A stretch of DNA of 64,000 nucleotides from Streptosporangium subroseum (GCF_900188345.1 NZ_FZOD01000002.1:227630-291629), one strand, 5' to 3'; positions 50,205 through 59,620 are shown, counted from the stretch's first letter. Made by a program: numbers and translations. Notes: generated by a model not told the origin, from the letters alone.

Positions 50205-51416
50205 ATGAAACCACCGGTTTGGCACCAGTGCAGGCCGCACTCGATCCGAGGCCAGATCACCGTGCTGGCGGGTGTCATGGTCGCCCTCACCCTTGTCACC
50301 GCTGGGGCGGGGATGTATTCGATGACCCAGCCCGGCACCACCCGTTCGCGAAACGGCCTTCATCAGGCCGCCCTGGTGACCGACGACGTCCACCCGGGAC
50401 CGGCAGCCGGCCACTCGGGGCCACGTGTCCGCGACGTCCGCCTGGCCGGGATCACGGCACCGGGCCTCGCGGATTTCGGACGGCCTGACCCCCTCCAGCT
50501 GATCATGGCGCTTGAGTGCGCCGGGCTGATCGCCTTAGCCATGTGGGTCACCTGGAAGACGACCGGCAAACTACTGCGCCCCGTGGAGGTCGTCAGCGCC
50601 GAACTCGCCATGGTCGACCTCAGCGCCTTACCCGCTCGCACCTCCGAACCGCGAAACGCACGAGAGATCACCCGCCTGTGTCACTCGATCAACAACCTTC
50701 TCGAACGCCTGCATGAGACCAAGCAGGAAATCGAGGAGATCGGGGACCGCCGCCGGCAGAGCGTCTCTGACCTCGCCCACGAGCTGCGCAATCCCATCGC
50801 AGGATTGCGGGTACAGCTGGAAGAGGCGCAAAAGGATCCCGGCCGGGTCCAGCTGCCCGAATTGCTCAGCACGACCTTGAACCAGGTCAATCGGCTTCAA
50901 GCGATCATCGATGACATCCTGTTCCTGGCTCGCATGAAGACCTGTCCACCCACCGAGCGGCAGCAACTCGATCTCGCGGTGCTCGTCCAGATTGAGATCG
51001 CTCAACGGTCCGATCGCCACAGAGTAGGGCTTCAGCTCACACACGGCACCACCGTCACCGCCGTGCCGTCCCAGATCCGCCGGCTGCTTGCCAACCTGTT
51101 GGACAATGCCCAGAGACACTCCAGGCATTTCGTGTGCGTCGAGGTGTGCGCCACCCATGCCATCGTCGAGCTCGCGGTCAGCGACGACGGACCGGGAATA
51201 GCCGAGGCCGACCGAGAACGGGTGTTCCACCGTTTCACCCGGCTGGACGACGCCCGCCGGCTCGACCACAACGGCACCGGCCTCGGCCTGGCCATCGCCC
51301 GCGACATCGCCCACGCACATCACGGCACCCTCAGCGCCGAAGAGAGCACCACCGGCGGATCACGTTTCATCCTTCGGCTTCCCCACGTCCGACCAGGTGA
51401 AATGGGGTCTTTATGA
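50205..51416 (+). CDS. Sensor histidine kinase 1 of a tandem pair
   Basis: This encodes 403 residues from ATG 50205. Two membrane helices (about 17-39 and 98-117) bracket a short 60-residue outside loop. HAMP, then HisKA with His192 in DLAHELRNP and HATPase with LLANLLDNAQRHS, DDGPGIAEADR and GTGLGLAIARD follow. Its stop overlaps the next kinase gene (ATGA). No response regulator gene flanks the pair. The start is uncertain because the frame is open upstream to 49797. Confidence 0.88.
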   Translation: MKPPVWHQCRPHSIRGQITVLAGVMVALTLVTAGAGMYSMTQPGTTRSRNGLHQAALVTDDVHPGPAAGHSGPRVRDVRLAGITAPGLADFGRPDPLQLIMALECAGLIALAMWVTWKTTGKLLRPVEVVSAELAMVDLSALPARTSEPRNAREITRLCHSINNLLERLHETKQEIEEIGDRRRQSVSDLAHELRNPIAGLRVQLEEAQKDPGRVQLPELLSTTLNQVNRLQAIIDDILFLARMKTCPPTERQQLDLAVLVQIEIAQRSDRHRVGLQLTHGTTVTAVPSQIRRLLANLLDNAQRHSRHFVCVEVCATHAIVELAVSDDGPGIAEADRERVFHRFTRLDDARRLDHNGTGLGLAIARDIAHAHHGTLSAEESTTGGSRFILRLPHVRPGEMGSL

Positions 51417-52780
51417 GGCTGAAGCATTCTTCGCTCAGACGCCGCGTGACGCTGTACACCGGCATGGCGGTGGGTGCGCTCTGCATCGTGTTCGCCACCG
51501 TCTTGTTGTTCGTCTTGAACGAGATGGCTACCCAGAACCTCACCGCAGAGGTCACCGCCCTGGGTGAGATAACGGCGTACAACGTCGGCCGGGGCGTGTT
51601 CGTCAATCCGCTTCCGCCTGTCTCAAAGAATTTGATCCACCCCGTGCAGGTCGTCGATCCGCACGGAAGGGTTGTGGCGGCAACCAGAGATTTGCAGCAC
51701 AGGCCTGTCATGGCGCATTTCACGTCCAAGACATCGCACCAAGGGGCAAGCGAAGTCGTCTGCCATTCGGTCTTCCCAACCGGCAGTTGCCACATCGTCG
51801 TCGCGCACCAGGTGTATCGCGACGGCGACTGGACCATCTACAGCGCCGCACCGACGCTGCCGTTCTACGTCTACCCGAGCGTGATAGCCATTTTGACCGC
51901 GGGAGCGGTCATCTTCACGATTGCGATGGCCTACGGGGCGCGGCGCACCGTGACGACATCTCTCAAGCCGGTGGACACCATCCGGGCTCAACTGGATCAC
52001 ATCAAGAGCCACAACCTGGGCTGCCGGGTGCCGGTCTCCGGGGCCAAGGACGAGATTCACCGGCTGGCCTGCAGCGTCAACCAGACGCTGGACCGGCTGG
52101 AGGACACGCTGGGACAGCAACGGCGATTCTGCGCCGACGCCTCTCACGAACTGCGCACTCCAATCGCCGCCATCCGCGTCCAGATGGAGGACGCCTTCCT
52201 GGCGCCGAAGGAGGTCGATACAGCCCAACTGTGCAACGCCGTACTTCCGAGCGTCGAGCGGCTCCAGTCGATCACATCTGACCTGCTGACGCTCACACGA
52301 CTGGACGCCGGCACACCGTGCGAGCGACACCCGGTGGATCTGGAAGAGCTCGTCGCCACGGAGCTGAGTGGTCACCAGATCAACAAGAAGGTCGTCCAAA
52401 ACCTGACCCCCGGCGTCACGGTGATGGGGCATCGATCACTCCTGGGCCGATTGATCGGCAATCTGGTCCAGAACGCTCAGCGATACGCCTCATCCACGGT
52501 GACAATCACCGTAGAGCGAGAGGAAGGCGACCCAGAATACCCGGAGGGCGTCGCGCGGCTCGAGGTCCTCGACGACGGCGCCGGAATCGTCGCCGACCAG
52601 CGAGAAGCGGTGTTCCAGCGGTTCACCCGCCTGGACACCGCCCGGAGCAGGGACGCCGGAGGCGTCGGCCTCGGCCTGCCCATCGCCCGGCAGATCGCCG
52701 AGAACCACGGCGGCGCGCTGACCGTCCAGGACAGCGATCAAGGCGCGCGCTTCGTCGTCCGCCTCCCGCTGTACTCGTAG
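51413..52780 (+). CDS. Sensor histidine kinase 2 of a tandem pair
   Basis: This encodes 455 residues. Membrane helices at about 13-35 and 152-173 flank a roughly 115-residue extracytoplasmic sensor containing Cys117 and Cys126, a possible disulfide. HAMP, HisKA with His245 (ADASHELRTP), and HATPase with IGNLVQNAQRYA, DDGAGIVADQR and GVGLGLPIARQ are intact. It shares domain order with kinase 1 but has a larger sensor. Cotranscription with kinase 1 is certain from the 4-base overlap. Confidence 0.92.
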   Translation: MRLKHSSLRRRVTLYTGMAVGALCIVFATVLLFVLNEMATQNLTAEVTALGEITAYNVGRGVFVNPLPPVSKNLIHPVQVVDPHGRVVAATRDLQHRPVMAHFTSKTSHQGASEVVCHSVFPTGSCHIVVAHQVYRDGDWTIYSAAPTLPFYVYPSVIAILTAGAVIFTIAMAYGARRTVTTSLKPVDTIRAQLDHIKSHNLGCRVPVSGAKDEIHRLACSVNQTLDRLEDTLGQQRRFCADASHELRTPIAAIRVQMEDAFLAPKEVDTAQLCNAVLPSVERLQSITSDLLTLTRLDAGTPCERHPVDLEELVATELSGHQINKKVVQNLTPGVTVMGHRSLLGRLIGNLVQNAQRYASSTVTITVEREEGDPEYPEGVARLEVLDDGAGIVADQREAVFQRFTRLDTARSRDAGGVGLGLPIARQIAENHGGALTVQDSDQGARFVVRLPLYS

Positions 52781-52797
52781 GCCGTTTCGTGTCCGGC

Positions 52798-52817
52798 GGT
52801 CAAGCACGGCCTTGACC
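52798..52817 (+). terminator. Hairpin after the kinase pair
   Basis: GGTCAAG-cacggc-CTTGACC gives a 7-bp stem 17 bases after the kinase 2 stop codon. Confidence 0.5.
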
Positions 52818-53093
52818 AATCGCGCGGGCTCGGAGGGGACACGCCTACCCTCGGCAGCTTCTGGATCTGGGGGCCGTCGGACGAGCCAGGCACTTGTCGG
52901 GCCTGGATGCCGACTGCGCCGGCTGGAAGCGTTGAGTTGAGTCGGCCGATGAGCGCCATCCGAAACGGCGCAGGTCACACTTGACATGACGTTTCAAGCA
53001 GGCGAGCCGGCCGTACATCAGTGGAGCCCGAGCCGTCCGACCGTGCTTGAGGAACTGGCCGCGAACTGAACGCCATTTTGTGGGCGGTCACCG
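52818..53093. other. Region before the aldo/keto reductase remnant
   Basis: No gene was recognised. It is where the deleted N-terminal part of the aldo/keto reductase would be expected, but no similarity in any frame was seen. Confidence 0.35.
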
Positions 53094-53324
53094 GTGGACC
53101 GCCCACGGCGGGTCATCTTCGACAACCCGACCGTGATCCGGCTTGCCCGCGAGTACGGTGCCACACCGGCCCAGATCGCCTTGTCCTGGCTCGCCGGGCT
53201 CTCCGAGAACGTGCTGCTGATCCCCGGTACGGCGTCGCTTCAGCATCTGCGGGAAAACGTCACCGTCGAACGCATCGAACTCGACGATGACGCCATGGGC
53301 CAACTCGATGCAGCCTTCTCTTGA
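53094..53324 (+). pseudogene. Aldo/keto reductase C-terminal remnant
   Basis: The frame encodes only the last 70 residues or so of an aldo/keto reductase: NPTVIRLAREYGATPAQIAL, then SWLAGLSENVLLIPGT and HLRENVTVERIELDDD. A full protein has about 280-330 residues; the catalytic Tyr/Lys/His half is absent. It lies beside an XRE/MmyB regulator that usually controls such a reductase. Confidence 0.85.
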
Positions 53325-53416
53325 GTCGTCCGTGGCCTACCGCGTCACGTCCACGGTTCCAGCTCCCCTTCGCAAACAGGCCGACCGGCATGAAGCCCCG
53401 CGGCGGCATCCGTCGT

Positions 53417-54262
53417 TCATCGTGATGTCATGTCCTGGGTGCCGACCACGGAGAGCAGCCGGAGCGCGTTGTGGGAGAGGCTGCCGCGTTCGGCGGTGAA
53501 GCAGACGAGGTACTGGTCGCGCATGGGGACGGCCAGAGTGTCGCAGTTGAGCTGCAGCGTGCCGACCACAGGGTGCTGCATGATCTTGTGGTGATGGGAG
53601 CCGCTCTCGACGTGGTGGTCGTCCCACATCTCGGCGAACTCGGCGCTGTGCTTGTGCAGCGTGTTGACCATGGTGCGGATCTGTGGGTCGGTGGGGTAGC
53701 GGCCCGCGGCGACGCGGAGCTGGCCGACCGCAAGCCGGCCGAACTCCTCGGCGCCGGTCATGCCGTAGTGCCGGGCGTCGGGGTCGGGGTGGAGGAAGTG
53801 GCGGTAGATGAGGTTGCGGCGGGCCGGTGGCACGGCGGAGAAGTCCTCGAACAGCGCGGCGGCGAGCGGGTTCCAGGCGATGACGTCGTAGCGGGCGTTG
53901 ACCACGAACGCCGCGATGTCGGTCATGTGCTCCAGCAGGTTCAGCACCGTCGCCGGCACGTCCGAGCGTGGTCCGGTCGGCGACTCCGGGGCGACGCCGG
54001 CGAGTTCGAAGAGGTGGACGCGTTCGTTCGTGCTGAGGCGCAGGGCGCGGGCCAGCTCGCTCAGGATCCGCCGGGAGGGGCGGGATCCGCGGGCCTGTTC
54101 CAGGCGTGCGTAGTACTCGACGGAGATGTGCGCGAGCCCGGCGACCTCTTCGCGGCGCAGCCCGGGTGTGCGCCGTGCGGTGCCGGCCGGCAGGCCGACG
54201 TCCTGGGGTTGCAGCCGCTCCCGCATGGTGCGCAGGAATTCGGCCAGGTCGTTGTGGTCCAT
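53417..54262 (-). CDS. XRE-family regulator with MmyB-like ligand domain
   Basis: This encodes a 281-residue homologue of the regulator at 48278. The N-terminal HTH (RRTPGLRREEVAGLAHISVE, then YYARLEQARGSRPSRRIL) and the MmyB-like domain (AFVVNARYDVIAWNPLAAAL, then HSAEFAEMWDDHHV) are complete. The reductase next to it has been reduced to a fragment, so its present target may be the MBL and NmrA genes upstream or elsewhere. Confidence 0.92.
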   Translation of the reverse strand: MDHNDLAEFLRTMRERLQPQDVGLPAGTARRTPGLRREEVAGLAHISVEYYARLEQARGSRPSRRILSELARALRLSTNERVHLFELAGVAPESPTGPRSDVPATVLNLLEHMTDIAAFVVNARYDVIAWNPLAAALFEDFSAVPPARRNLIYRHFLHPDPDARHYGMTGAEEFGRLAVGQLRVAAGRYPTDPQIRTMVNTLHKHSAEFAEMWDDHHVESGSHHHKIMQHPVVGTLQLNCDTLAVPMRDQYLVCFTAERGSLSHNALRLLSVVGTQDMTSR

Positions 54263-54421
54263 ATATGCCAGTATCGTCCTTGTCGCGAACGTTGCCAGGC
54301 ACAGACTGTGCGTGGATGACCCAGAGGTCAGCAGCTAGACGTGACCGAAGTCGATCCGCAGCACGCCTCGGGGTCGCCGGCGTACCGGCAAGTCCGAGGC
54401 GTCCGCGGCTTAGCCGACACG

Positions 54422-55486
54422 TCACGGATGGATCTGTGAGCCGAAGCCGAGGTCGAGGCGGATCGACTCCAGGATGACGAGAGTGCTGCTGGCGGTGAAC
54501 ACGTCCGCTGCGGCCAGCACTCCGGTGTACTTCGCGACGACCGGTGCGGCGGCGTAGTCGGTCACCGCGTCCAGGTACGTCTTCACCGCGGCCCAGGCGT
54601 TCGCGCCGTACTTGGCGAAGTACGGCGTCGGGTCGACCGTGGCGAGGGCGGTGCGCGCACTCTCGGCGATGTCCGTGACGTACTGCTGGTGCAAGATCAC
54701 GTCCTTGCGGTTGCCGAGCCGGCCCAGGTGCCCGGCGATGTAGTGCTTCCACGGGTAAGACAGGGCGGTGGCCGGAGCGGCCATGAAGCCGGGGATGTCC
54801 TCGCTGAGGTTGAGGTTGTAGATGGGCACCCAGCCGGGCAGCGCGACGTCGACGAGCATCAGCGTGTCGTGGTCGGGCAGGTGGATGTAGATGTTGTCCG
54901 GGCTGTGGTTGGTGCCGTGCCAGGCCAGCTTGATGCGTTGCCCGCCGACGCGCAGCATGTAGTCGTCCTTGAAGGTGACGTCTGGGGCGGGCCGGGCCGG
55001 GTCGTTGTCGCGCAGCAGCAGCCGCCTGGTCTCGGCGTGGCCAATCCGCACGACGTTGCGGCCGAAGAGCGAGGACGCGCCCAAGTGGTCGGCGTGGTGA
55101 TGCGAGTAGACCAGGTGCGTCACCTTGTTGGAAACGCCGTTGGCAGCGGCGATCTGGTCGATGGCCCGCTGCAGGTTGTGCCCGATGGTCGGGGGTGCGT
55201 CGAACAGCACAACGCCGTCGTGGGTGGTCAGGAACGCCGCCTGGTACGTGCCGTCGGTGACCCAGTACAGGTTCCGCTCCACCCGCCCGACATAGTAGCC
55301 CTGCTCGTTGAGGGTGGGGCCGAGCGCCGACGGTGGGACGGGCGCGTAGTCGGGCAGGGTGGTCTCGGCCGCCGCGGGTTCGGCCAGAATGCCGCCCGCG
55401 AGCGCCGCGATCGACGGTACGGCCATGACGGCGGCGGTGCGGGCGAGGAACGACCGCCGGCTCGAGGAGTGGTCGGATGCGGACAT
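54422..55486 (-). CDS. Tat-exported metallo-beta-lactamase-fold hydrolase
   Basis: This encodes a 354-residue MBL-fold protein with a Tat signal (SSSRRSFLARTA, then hydrophobic core ending EPAAAE). The zinc motif HHHADHLGA, a later HGTNHSPDN and VDVALPGW supply metal ligands. The remainder is a helical C-terminal region. It probably hydrolyses an ester or lactone outside the membrane. ATG 55486 (MSASDHS) has GGAG at six bases, better than ATG 55498. Confidence 0.9.
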   Translation of the reverse strand: MSASDHSSSRRSFLARTAAVMAVPSIAALAGGILAEPAAAETTLPDYAPVPPSALGPTLNEQGYYVGRVERNLYWVTDGTYQAAFLTTHDGVVLFDAPPTIGHNLQRAIDQIAAANGVSNKVTHLVYSHHHADHLGASSLFGRNVVRIGHAETRRLLLRDNDPARPAPDVTFKDDYMLRVGGQRIKLAWHGTNHSPDNIYIHLPDHDTLMLVDVALPGWVPIYNLNLSEDIPGFMAAPATALSYPWKHYIAGHLGRLGNRKDVILHQQYVTDIAESARTALATVDPTPYFAKYGANAWAAVKTYLDAVTDYAAAPVVAKYTGVLAAADVFTASSTLVILESIRLDLGFGSQIHP

Positions 55487-55549
55487 GGTTGTCTCCATTG
55501 AAGGGTGAAGAGTGAGCCGTGGACCGCCCGCGGGGGCGGTCCGGTGATC

Positions 55550-56497
55550 TCAGCCGACGGTGAGGGCGTCCTTGTGAGCGGCCAGCCAGTCGCGGAAGGT
55601 CTGCAGACCCGGGTGCAGGTCCCGGACGAGGCCCAGGTCACGGGCGCCGGTGAAGGTGTCGGCGGCCTCGGTGTAGTACTGGAACATGTTGCCGATCTCC
55701 GCGGCGGCGGGAATGCCCAGCGCGCGGAACTGGTCGTGGGTCAGCGGCCGGTAGGCCACCGGCTCGCCGTGCAGCTCGGCGAACGCCGCGGCCAGGTGCT
55801 CGCCGGTCAGGTGCTCGCCGGCGATGCTGACCGTCGCGCCGATGAACTCCTCGCCACGGGCGAAGATCGCCAGTGCGACCCGGCCGATGTCCTCGGCGGC
55901 GATCCCCGCCAACGCGCTGTCACCCATCGGCAGGGTCAGCACCAGGCGGCCGGTGTCGTCGCGGCCGGGGGCGAAGCCCTGCAGGAACGCCTCCCAGTAG
56001 AAGGTGGTGCGCAGCAACGTCGTCGGCACGCCGAGGTCGACGAAGAACCGGTCCGCCTCAGCCTTCGCGTCGAAGTGCGGAACGGTGTAGGACCCCTCGA
56101 GTACCGGCACCCGCGCGTCGGTGACCGGGATGTGGGCGCGGGTGTCCTCCAGCGTCGACCAGATGACGTGCCGCAGCCCGGCGTCCTTCGCTGCCCGCGC
56201 CGCGTTGCGGGCCTGGGCCAGCTCCGTCTCGGCGGACATGCCCTCCCAGTAGTTCGTCACCACGTACGCGCCGTGCGCGCCGGCGAACGCCCGGCGCAGG
56301 CCGGCCTCGTCGCCGAGGTCGGCCTCGACCACCTCGGCGCCACGACCGACCAGCGCACGAGCCTTGTCCGAGTCTGTGCGGCGGGTGATCGCGCGGACCG
56401 CGAACGGGCCATCCGGGTCCTCCAGGATCGCGCTCGCCAATCCGCCACCCTGCGCACCCGTGGCCCCGACCACCGCGATGATCTTCTTCTCGGACAT
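55550..56497 (-). CDS. NmrA-family NAD(P)-binding protein
   Basis: This encodes a 315-residue atypical SDR of the NmrA/HSCARG type. The dinucleotide motif is VVGATGAQGGG (9-19), followed by ITRRTDSDKARAL, GAHGAYVVTNYWEG and VIWSTLEDT. Such proteins sense the NADP(H) state or act as reductases. It lies 63 bases before the MBL gene on the same strand and could be cotranscribed with it. Confidence 0.9.
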   Translation of the reverse strand: MSEKKIIAVVGATGAQGGGLASAILEDPDGPFAVRAITRRTDSDKARALVGRGAEVVEADLGDEAGLRRAFAGAHGAYVVTNYWEGMSAETELAQARNAARAAKDAGLRHVIWSTLEDTRAHIPVTDARVPVLEGSYTVPHFDAKAEADRFFVDLGVPTTLLRTTFYWEAFLQGFAPGRDDTGRLVLTLPMGDSALAGIAAEDIGRVALAIFARGEEFIGATVSIAGEHLTGEHLAAAFAELHGEPVAYRPLTHDQFRALGIPAAAEIGNMFQYYTEAADTFTGARDLGLVRDLHPGLQTFRDWLAAHKDALTVG

Positions 56498-56653
56498 CTT
56501 CGGTCACTCCATATCCTGTCAATGTGACGGGCTCTTTTGCCCTGTCACGACTCGATTGTGCGAGCGCACCGGAGGGGCAACCAGGCACGGATTGGGCGAG
56601 GCTCATCGCAACATGATCAACAAGGCGGGCTCGGGGTAAATCGCCCGGGTTAG

Positions 56654-57013
56654 GTGGAGACTCGTTTCCCCGAGAGGATCGAGTTCACGGCACCGAAGTC
56701 TCCCTACCCCGCTGAACTGTGCAAACGTGCGGTGCGGATGGTCGCCGAGGCCCGGCCGGATTACCCGACCGAGTGGGCCGCGATCAACGCGGTCGCCGCG
56801 AAGCTCGGTATCGGCACCGCCGAGACGTTGCGCAAGTGGATCCGCCAGGCCCAGATCGACGAAGGAGTGTGGCCCGGGACGACCAGCGATGAGTCGGCCG
56901 AGCTGAAGAAGCTGAGCCGCGAGAACGCCGAGCTGCGCCGGGTCAATGACATCCTGAAGGCCGTCTCGGCTTTTTTCGCGGCCGAGCTCGACCGGCCACA
57001 CACGCACTCGTGA
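56654..57013 (+). CDS. IS3-family transposase OrfA
   Basis: This encodes a 119-residue OrfA: an HTH segment (PAELCKRAVRMVAEARPDYP through GIGTAETLRKWIRQAQIDEG) followed by the leucine-zipper helix LKKLSRENAELRRVNDILK. In IS3 elements OrfA and OrfB are joined by a -1 frameshift; the reading frames overlap at 57010-57013 as expected. The start is GTG 56654. Confidence 0.87.
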   Translation: METRFPERIEFTAPKSPYPAELCKRAVRMVAEARPDYPTEWAAINAVAAKLGIGTAETLRKWIRQAQIDEGVWPGTTSDESAELKKLSRENAELRRVNDILKAVSAFFAAELDRPHTHS

Positions 57014-57217
57014 CCTTCATCGACGAACACGCCGCCGTGTTCGGAGTCGAGCCGATCTGCCGTGTCCTGACCGAGCGCGGCTGCGCGATCTGTCCCAGCA
57101 CCTACTACGCCGCCAGGTCCCGGCCGCCCCACCGATCGGGTCAACCGGGACTTCACCGCCGCCCGGCCCAATACCGTCTGGGTCGCCGATTTCACCTATG
57201 TGGCCACCTGGTGCGGC
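57010..57217 (+). pseudogene. IS3 OrfB, deleted and truncated
   Basis: The start of OrfB (MTFIDEHAAVFGVEPICRVL, CPSTYYAARSRPP) is followed directly, in another frame, by DRVNRDFTAARPNTVWVADF, the beginning of the DDE integrase core. Roughly 90-100 codons between are missing and everything after YVATWCG is gone. The element cannot transpose on its own. Confidence 0.82.
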
Positions 57218-57304
57218 CCTTCCCGTCCCAGGAAGCCCCGCTGGGATGGCCCCGGGTCCGGGAGACGCGGCCTTCCGGATTCGGAGGGTCTCGCCGGTGG
57301 ACCT

Positions 57305-58255
57305 TCAGGAGGTCCCGTCGAGATAGACCTCCCGGGCCAGTTTTGTCACCTGGGCGGTGGAGCGTTGCCAGGTGGTCGACGAGGGGTGGGCGGTGAGCAG
57401 GACCATGATCCAGCGCTCCTTCGGGCCGACGAGCCCGGTGGTGTGCAGCACCGGGTGGCCGTAGTCGGGGACCGGGCCGGTGGCGGCGGGTGTGAACAGG
57501 GCCGGGGTCGTGGAGAGCTCCGCGGCGGTGGCGATCGGCGTGGCGGGGAGTCCTGCGGGGGCGGTGGACGCCGCGGGCGCGGAGGTGTCCGACGTGGACT
57601 TGAAGATGGTCTTCCTGCACCGGCCGGGAGGCGTCGAGCCGTACCCCGACCAGCCCTGCTTGACCGCCCACGGGCCACGGACCCCGCGTGGGATCCCGAA
57701 GAACTGGTCGAAGCCGTCGGCGCCGCACTGCCCGGCTTCGCGCAGGTGACCCAGGATCAGGCCACTGACCCGGGGGTCGGCGCGGTCGAGCAGGTAGCGG
57801 TAGGTCTTGGTGATGTCCAGCGCGCTGATCGAGGTGTAGCCCCAGTAACCCGGCCAGCCGGCGGGCGGGGGAGTGGTGTCGGTCAGCTGCAGCTTGCGCG
57901 CCGTCCGTTCGATGATCTTTCCCTGGCCACCTCGGTTCCAGAAGGAGGTCGCCGCGTTGTCGTCGCTGACCCGCAGCATCGCCTTGAGCAGCGCGAGGTT
58001 GCTCGTGGAGACGCTCTTGTGCGCCTCCAGGTAGTCGATCGCGATGAGGATCTTCACCACCGACGCGGAGCGGAACTTCCGGTGCGCGTAGCGGTTCGAG
58101 GTGATCTTCCCCGTCTGGCGGTCGAAGACCACGTACCCGGCGGTGACCCCCGCGGGGACCTGCGGCGTGCCGGAGGCGGCGGCGGAGACCGGTCCGGTGG
58201 CCGCCAGGAGGGGGATGGCTGTCGCGAGGATCGTCAGGAAGCGCTTCACCCGCAA
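57305..58255 (-). CDS. Secreted serine beta-lactamase/DD-peptidase-fold protein
   Basis: This encodes a 316-residue exported protein with signal peptide (about 1-26). The catalytic SxxK is Ser65-Val-Val-Lys68, an SDN-like element is SDDN (97-100), and the third box appears as HTTG. It resembles class A beta-lactamase-like proteins of actinomycetes that lack a clear KTG. Activity against beta-lactams cannot be predicted. Divergent from the LLM gene cluster. Confidence 0.85.
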   Translation of the reverse strand: MRVKRFLTILATAIPLLAATGPVSAAASGTPQVPAGVTAGYVVFDRQTGKITSNRYAHRKFRSASVVKILIAIDYLEAHKSVSTSNLALLKAMLRVSDDNAATSFWNRGGQGKIIERTARKLQLTDTTPPPAGWPGYWGYTSISALDITKTYRYLLDRADPRVSGLILGHLREAGQCGADGFDQFFGIPRGVRGPWAVKQGWSGYGSTPPGRCRKTIFKSTSDTSAPAASTAPAGLPATPIATAAELSTTPALFTPAATGPVPDYGHPVLHTTGLVGPKERWIMVLLTAHPSSTTWQRSTAQVTKLAREVYLDGTS

Positions 58256-58392
58256 ATGCCTACCAGATCCGGGCGGGTCCCGTGGGGTGCGCCGGGTGAT
58301 CGAGCGGATCCAGCCGGTCGGCGACCGTTAATCCCCGCCCTAAAACCAACTAAACATGTAGAGATTATGGGGTTTGGTGGTATTATTGAAAC
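58256..58392. promoter_or_regulatory. Divergent control region before the LLM operon
   Basis: The right half is AT-rich (58331-58392) and contains ACATGT at 58354 and 58391, the second overlapping the LLM start codon. The same hexamer within a similar TAAACATGTA/ATAACATGTA context recurs at 63415 before the ABC permease gene. Possible shared regulator site for sulfur genes; inferred. Confidence 0.4.
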
Positions 58393-59568
58393 ATGTCGGC
58401 AGCTTCTCTCCATCTCGCCGTTGCTCTCGACGGCGCCGGATGGCATCCGGCGGCCTGGCGTGACCCCGCCGCCCTTCCGAAAGACCTGTTCACCGCCGCC
58501 TACTGGGCAGGGCTGGTAACCGAGGCCGAGCACGGTCTGCTCGACTTCGTCACCATCGAGGATTCCCTCGCCCTGCAGAGCACCCGCCTGGAAGGCCCCG
58601 ACGGACGCGTCGACCAGGTGCGCGGGCGCTTCGACGCCGCCCTCGTCGCCTCACGGATCGCGCCGCTGACCAGCAGGATCGGGCTGGTTCCGACGATCAC
58701 GACGACGCACACCGAGCCCTTCCACGTGGCCAGCGCCCTGGCCACCCTCGACTACGTCAGCGGCGGGCGGGCCGGATGGCGCGCCCAGGTCTCGGGGCGC
58801 AGCACCGAGGCCGCCCACTTCGGCCGCCGGGACATTCCCGGGCTGCGGCTGGAGAGCCTCGACGACCCCGAGACGGTCCGCCTCATCCGCGAGCTGTTCG
58901 ACGAGGCCGCGGACGCCGTCGAGGTGGTGCGCCGCCTCTGGGACAGCTGGGAGGACGACGCGGTCATCCGTGACGTGCCCACCGGCCGCTTCATCGACCG
59001 CGACCGGCTGCACTACATCGACTTCGAGGGATCGCGATTCAGCGTCAAGGGGCCTTCCATCGTCCCGCGGCCACCCCAGGGGCAGCCGCTGGTCACCGCG
59101 CTGGCCCACGCCCGGGTGCCGTACGAGTTCGCCGCGCGCAGCGCCGACGTCGTCTACATCACGCCGCACGACGCCGAACAGGCGCGCGCTATCGTGGAAG
59201 AGGTCCGGGGGTTCGGCAACGACGTGCTGAAGATCTTCGCTGACCTGGTCGTCTACGTGGGCGAGGACGCCCGCGAGCGCAAGGCCCGGCTCGACGAGCT
59301 CGACGGCGCCGACCACGCCTCCGACGCCGCGATCTTCACCGGCACGCCCGGGGAGCTCGCCGATCTGATCCTGGACTGGCGCCGAGCCGGTCTGGACGGG
59401 TTCCGGCTGCGCCCCGCCGTACTGCCGGCCGATCTCGGCGCCATCACCAGGGGACTGGTGCCGGAGTTGCAGCGACGCGGTGTCTTCCGCACCGCGTACG
59501 AGGCGGCCACGCTCCGCGGTCACCTCGGACTGCCCCGTCCGGCCGGTCGTTACGCGGGGAGCCGCTGA
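58393..59568 (+). CDS. LLM-class flavin-dependent oxidoreductase 1
   Basis: This encodes a 391-residue bacterial-luciferase-like monooxygenase of the NtaA/SnaA/DszA type. The start LHLAVALDGAGWHPAAW, the ITTTHTEPFHVASALATLDY flavin-side strand and SGGRAGW are characteristic; EFAARSADVVYITP and FTGTPGELADLILDWR complete the barrel. It uses FMNH2 and O2 supplied by a separate reductase. Substrate likely an organosulfur or amine compound, judged by the downstream permease. First gene of the operon. Confidence 0.93.
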   Translation: MSAASLHLAVALDGAGWHPAAWRDPAALPKDLFTAAYWAGLVTEAEHGLLDFVTIEDSLALQSTRLEGPDGRVDQVRGRFDAALVASRIAPLTSRIGLVPTITTTHTEPFHVASALATLDYVSGGRAGWRAQVSGRSTEAAHFGRRDIPGLRLESLDDPETVRLIRELFDEAADAVEVVRRLWDSWEDDAVIRDVPTGRFIDRDRLHYIDFEGSRFSVKGPSIVPRPPQGQPLVTALAHARVPYEFAARSADVVYITPHDAEQARAIVEEVRGFGNDVLKIFADLVVYVGEDARERKARLDELDGADHASDAAIFTGTPGELADLILDWRRAGLDGFRLRPAVLPADLGAITRGLVPELQRRGVFRTAYEAATLRGHLGLPRPAGRYAGSR

Positions 59569-59593
59569 TGATCACTCCCGGTTCGAAGTCCGG

Positions 59594-59620
59594 TGTCTCC
59601 ACGCTCAAGGAGATTCGATG
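59594..59620 (+). repeat. Duplicated gene leader, copy 1 (copy 2 at 60969-60995)
   Basis: GTCTCCACGCTCAAGGAG followed by A/G, TTCG and ATGAA occurs before LLM genes 2 and 3 with one difference in about 27 bases. It includes the ribosome binding site and start codon. It points to duplication of an intergenic leader during assembly of the cluster. Confidence 0.8.

Larger units (their letters stand above)
56640..57217 (+). mobile_element. IS3-family remnant
   Basis: It contains an intact OrfA and a heavily truncated OrfB (listed separately). No clear terminal inverted repeats could be located, so the limits are approximate. It separates the NmrA promoter region from the serine hydrolase gene. 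Confidence 0.75.
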
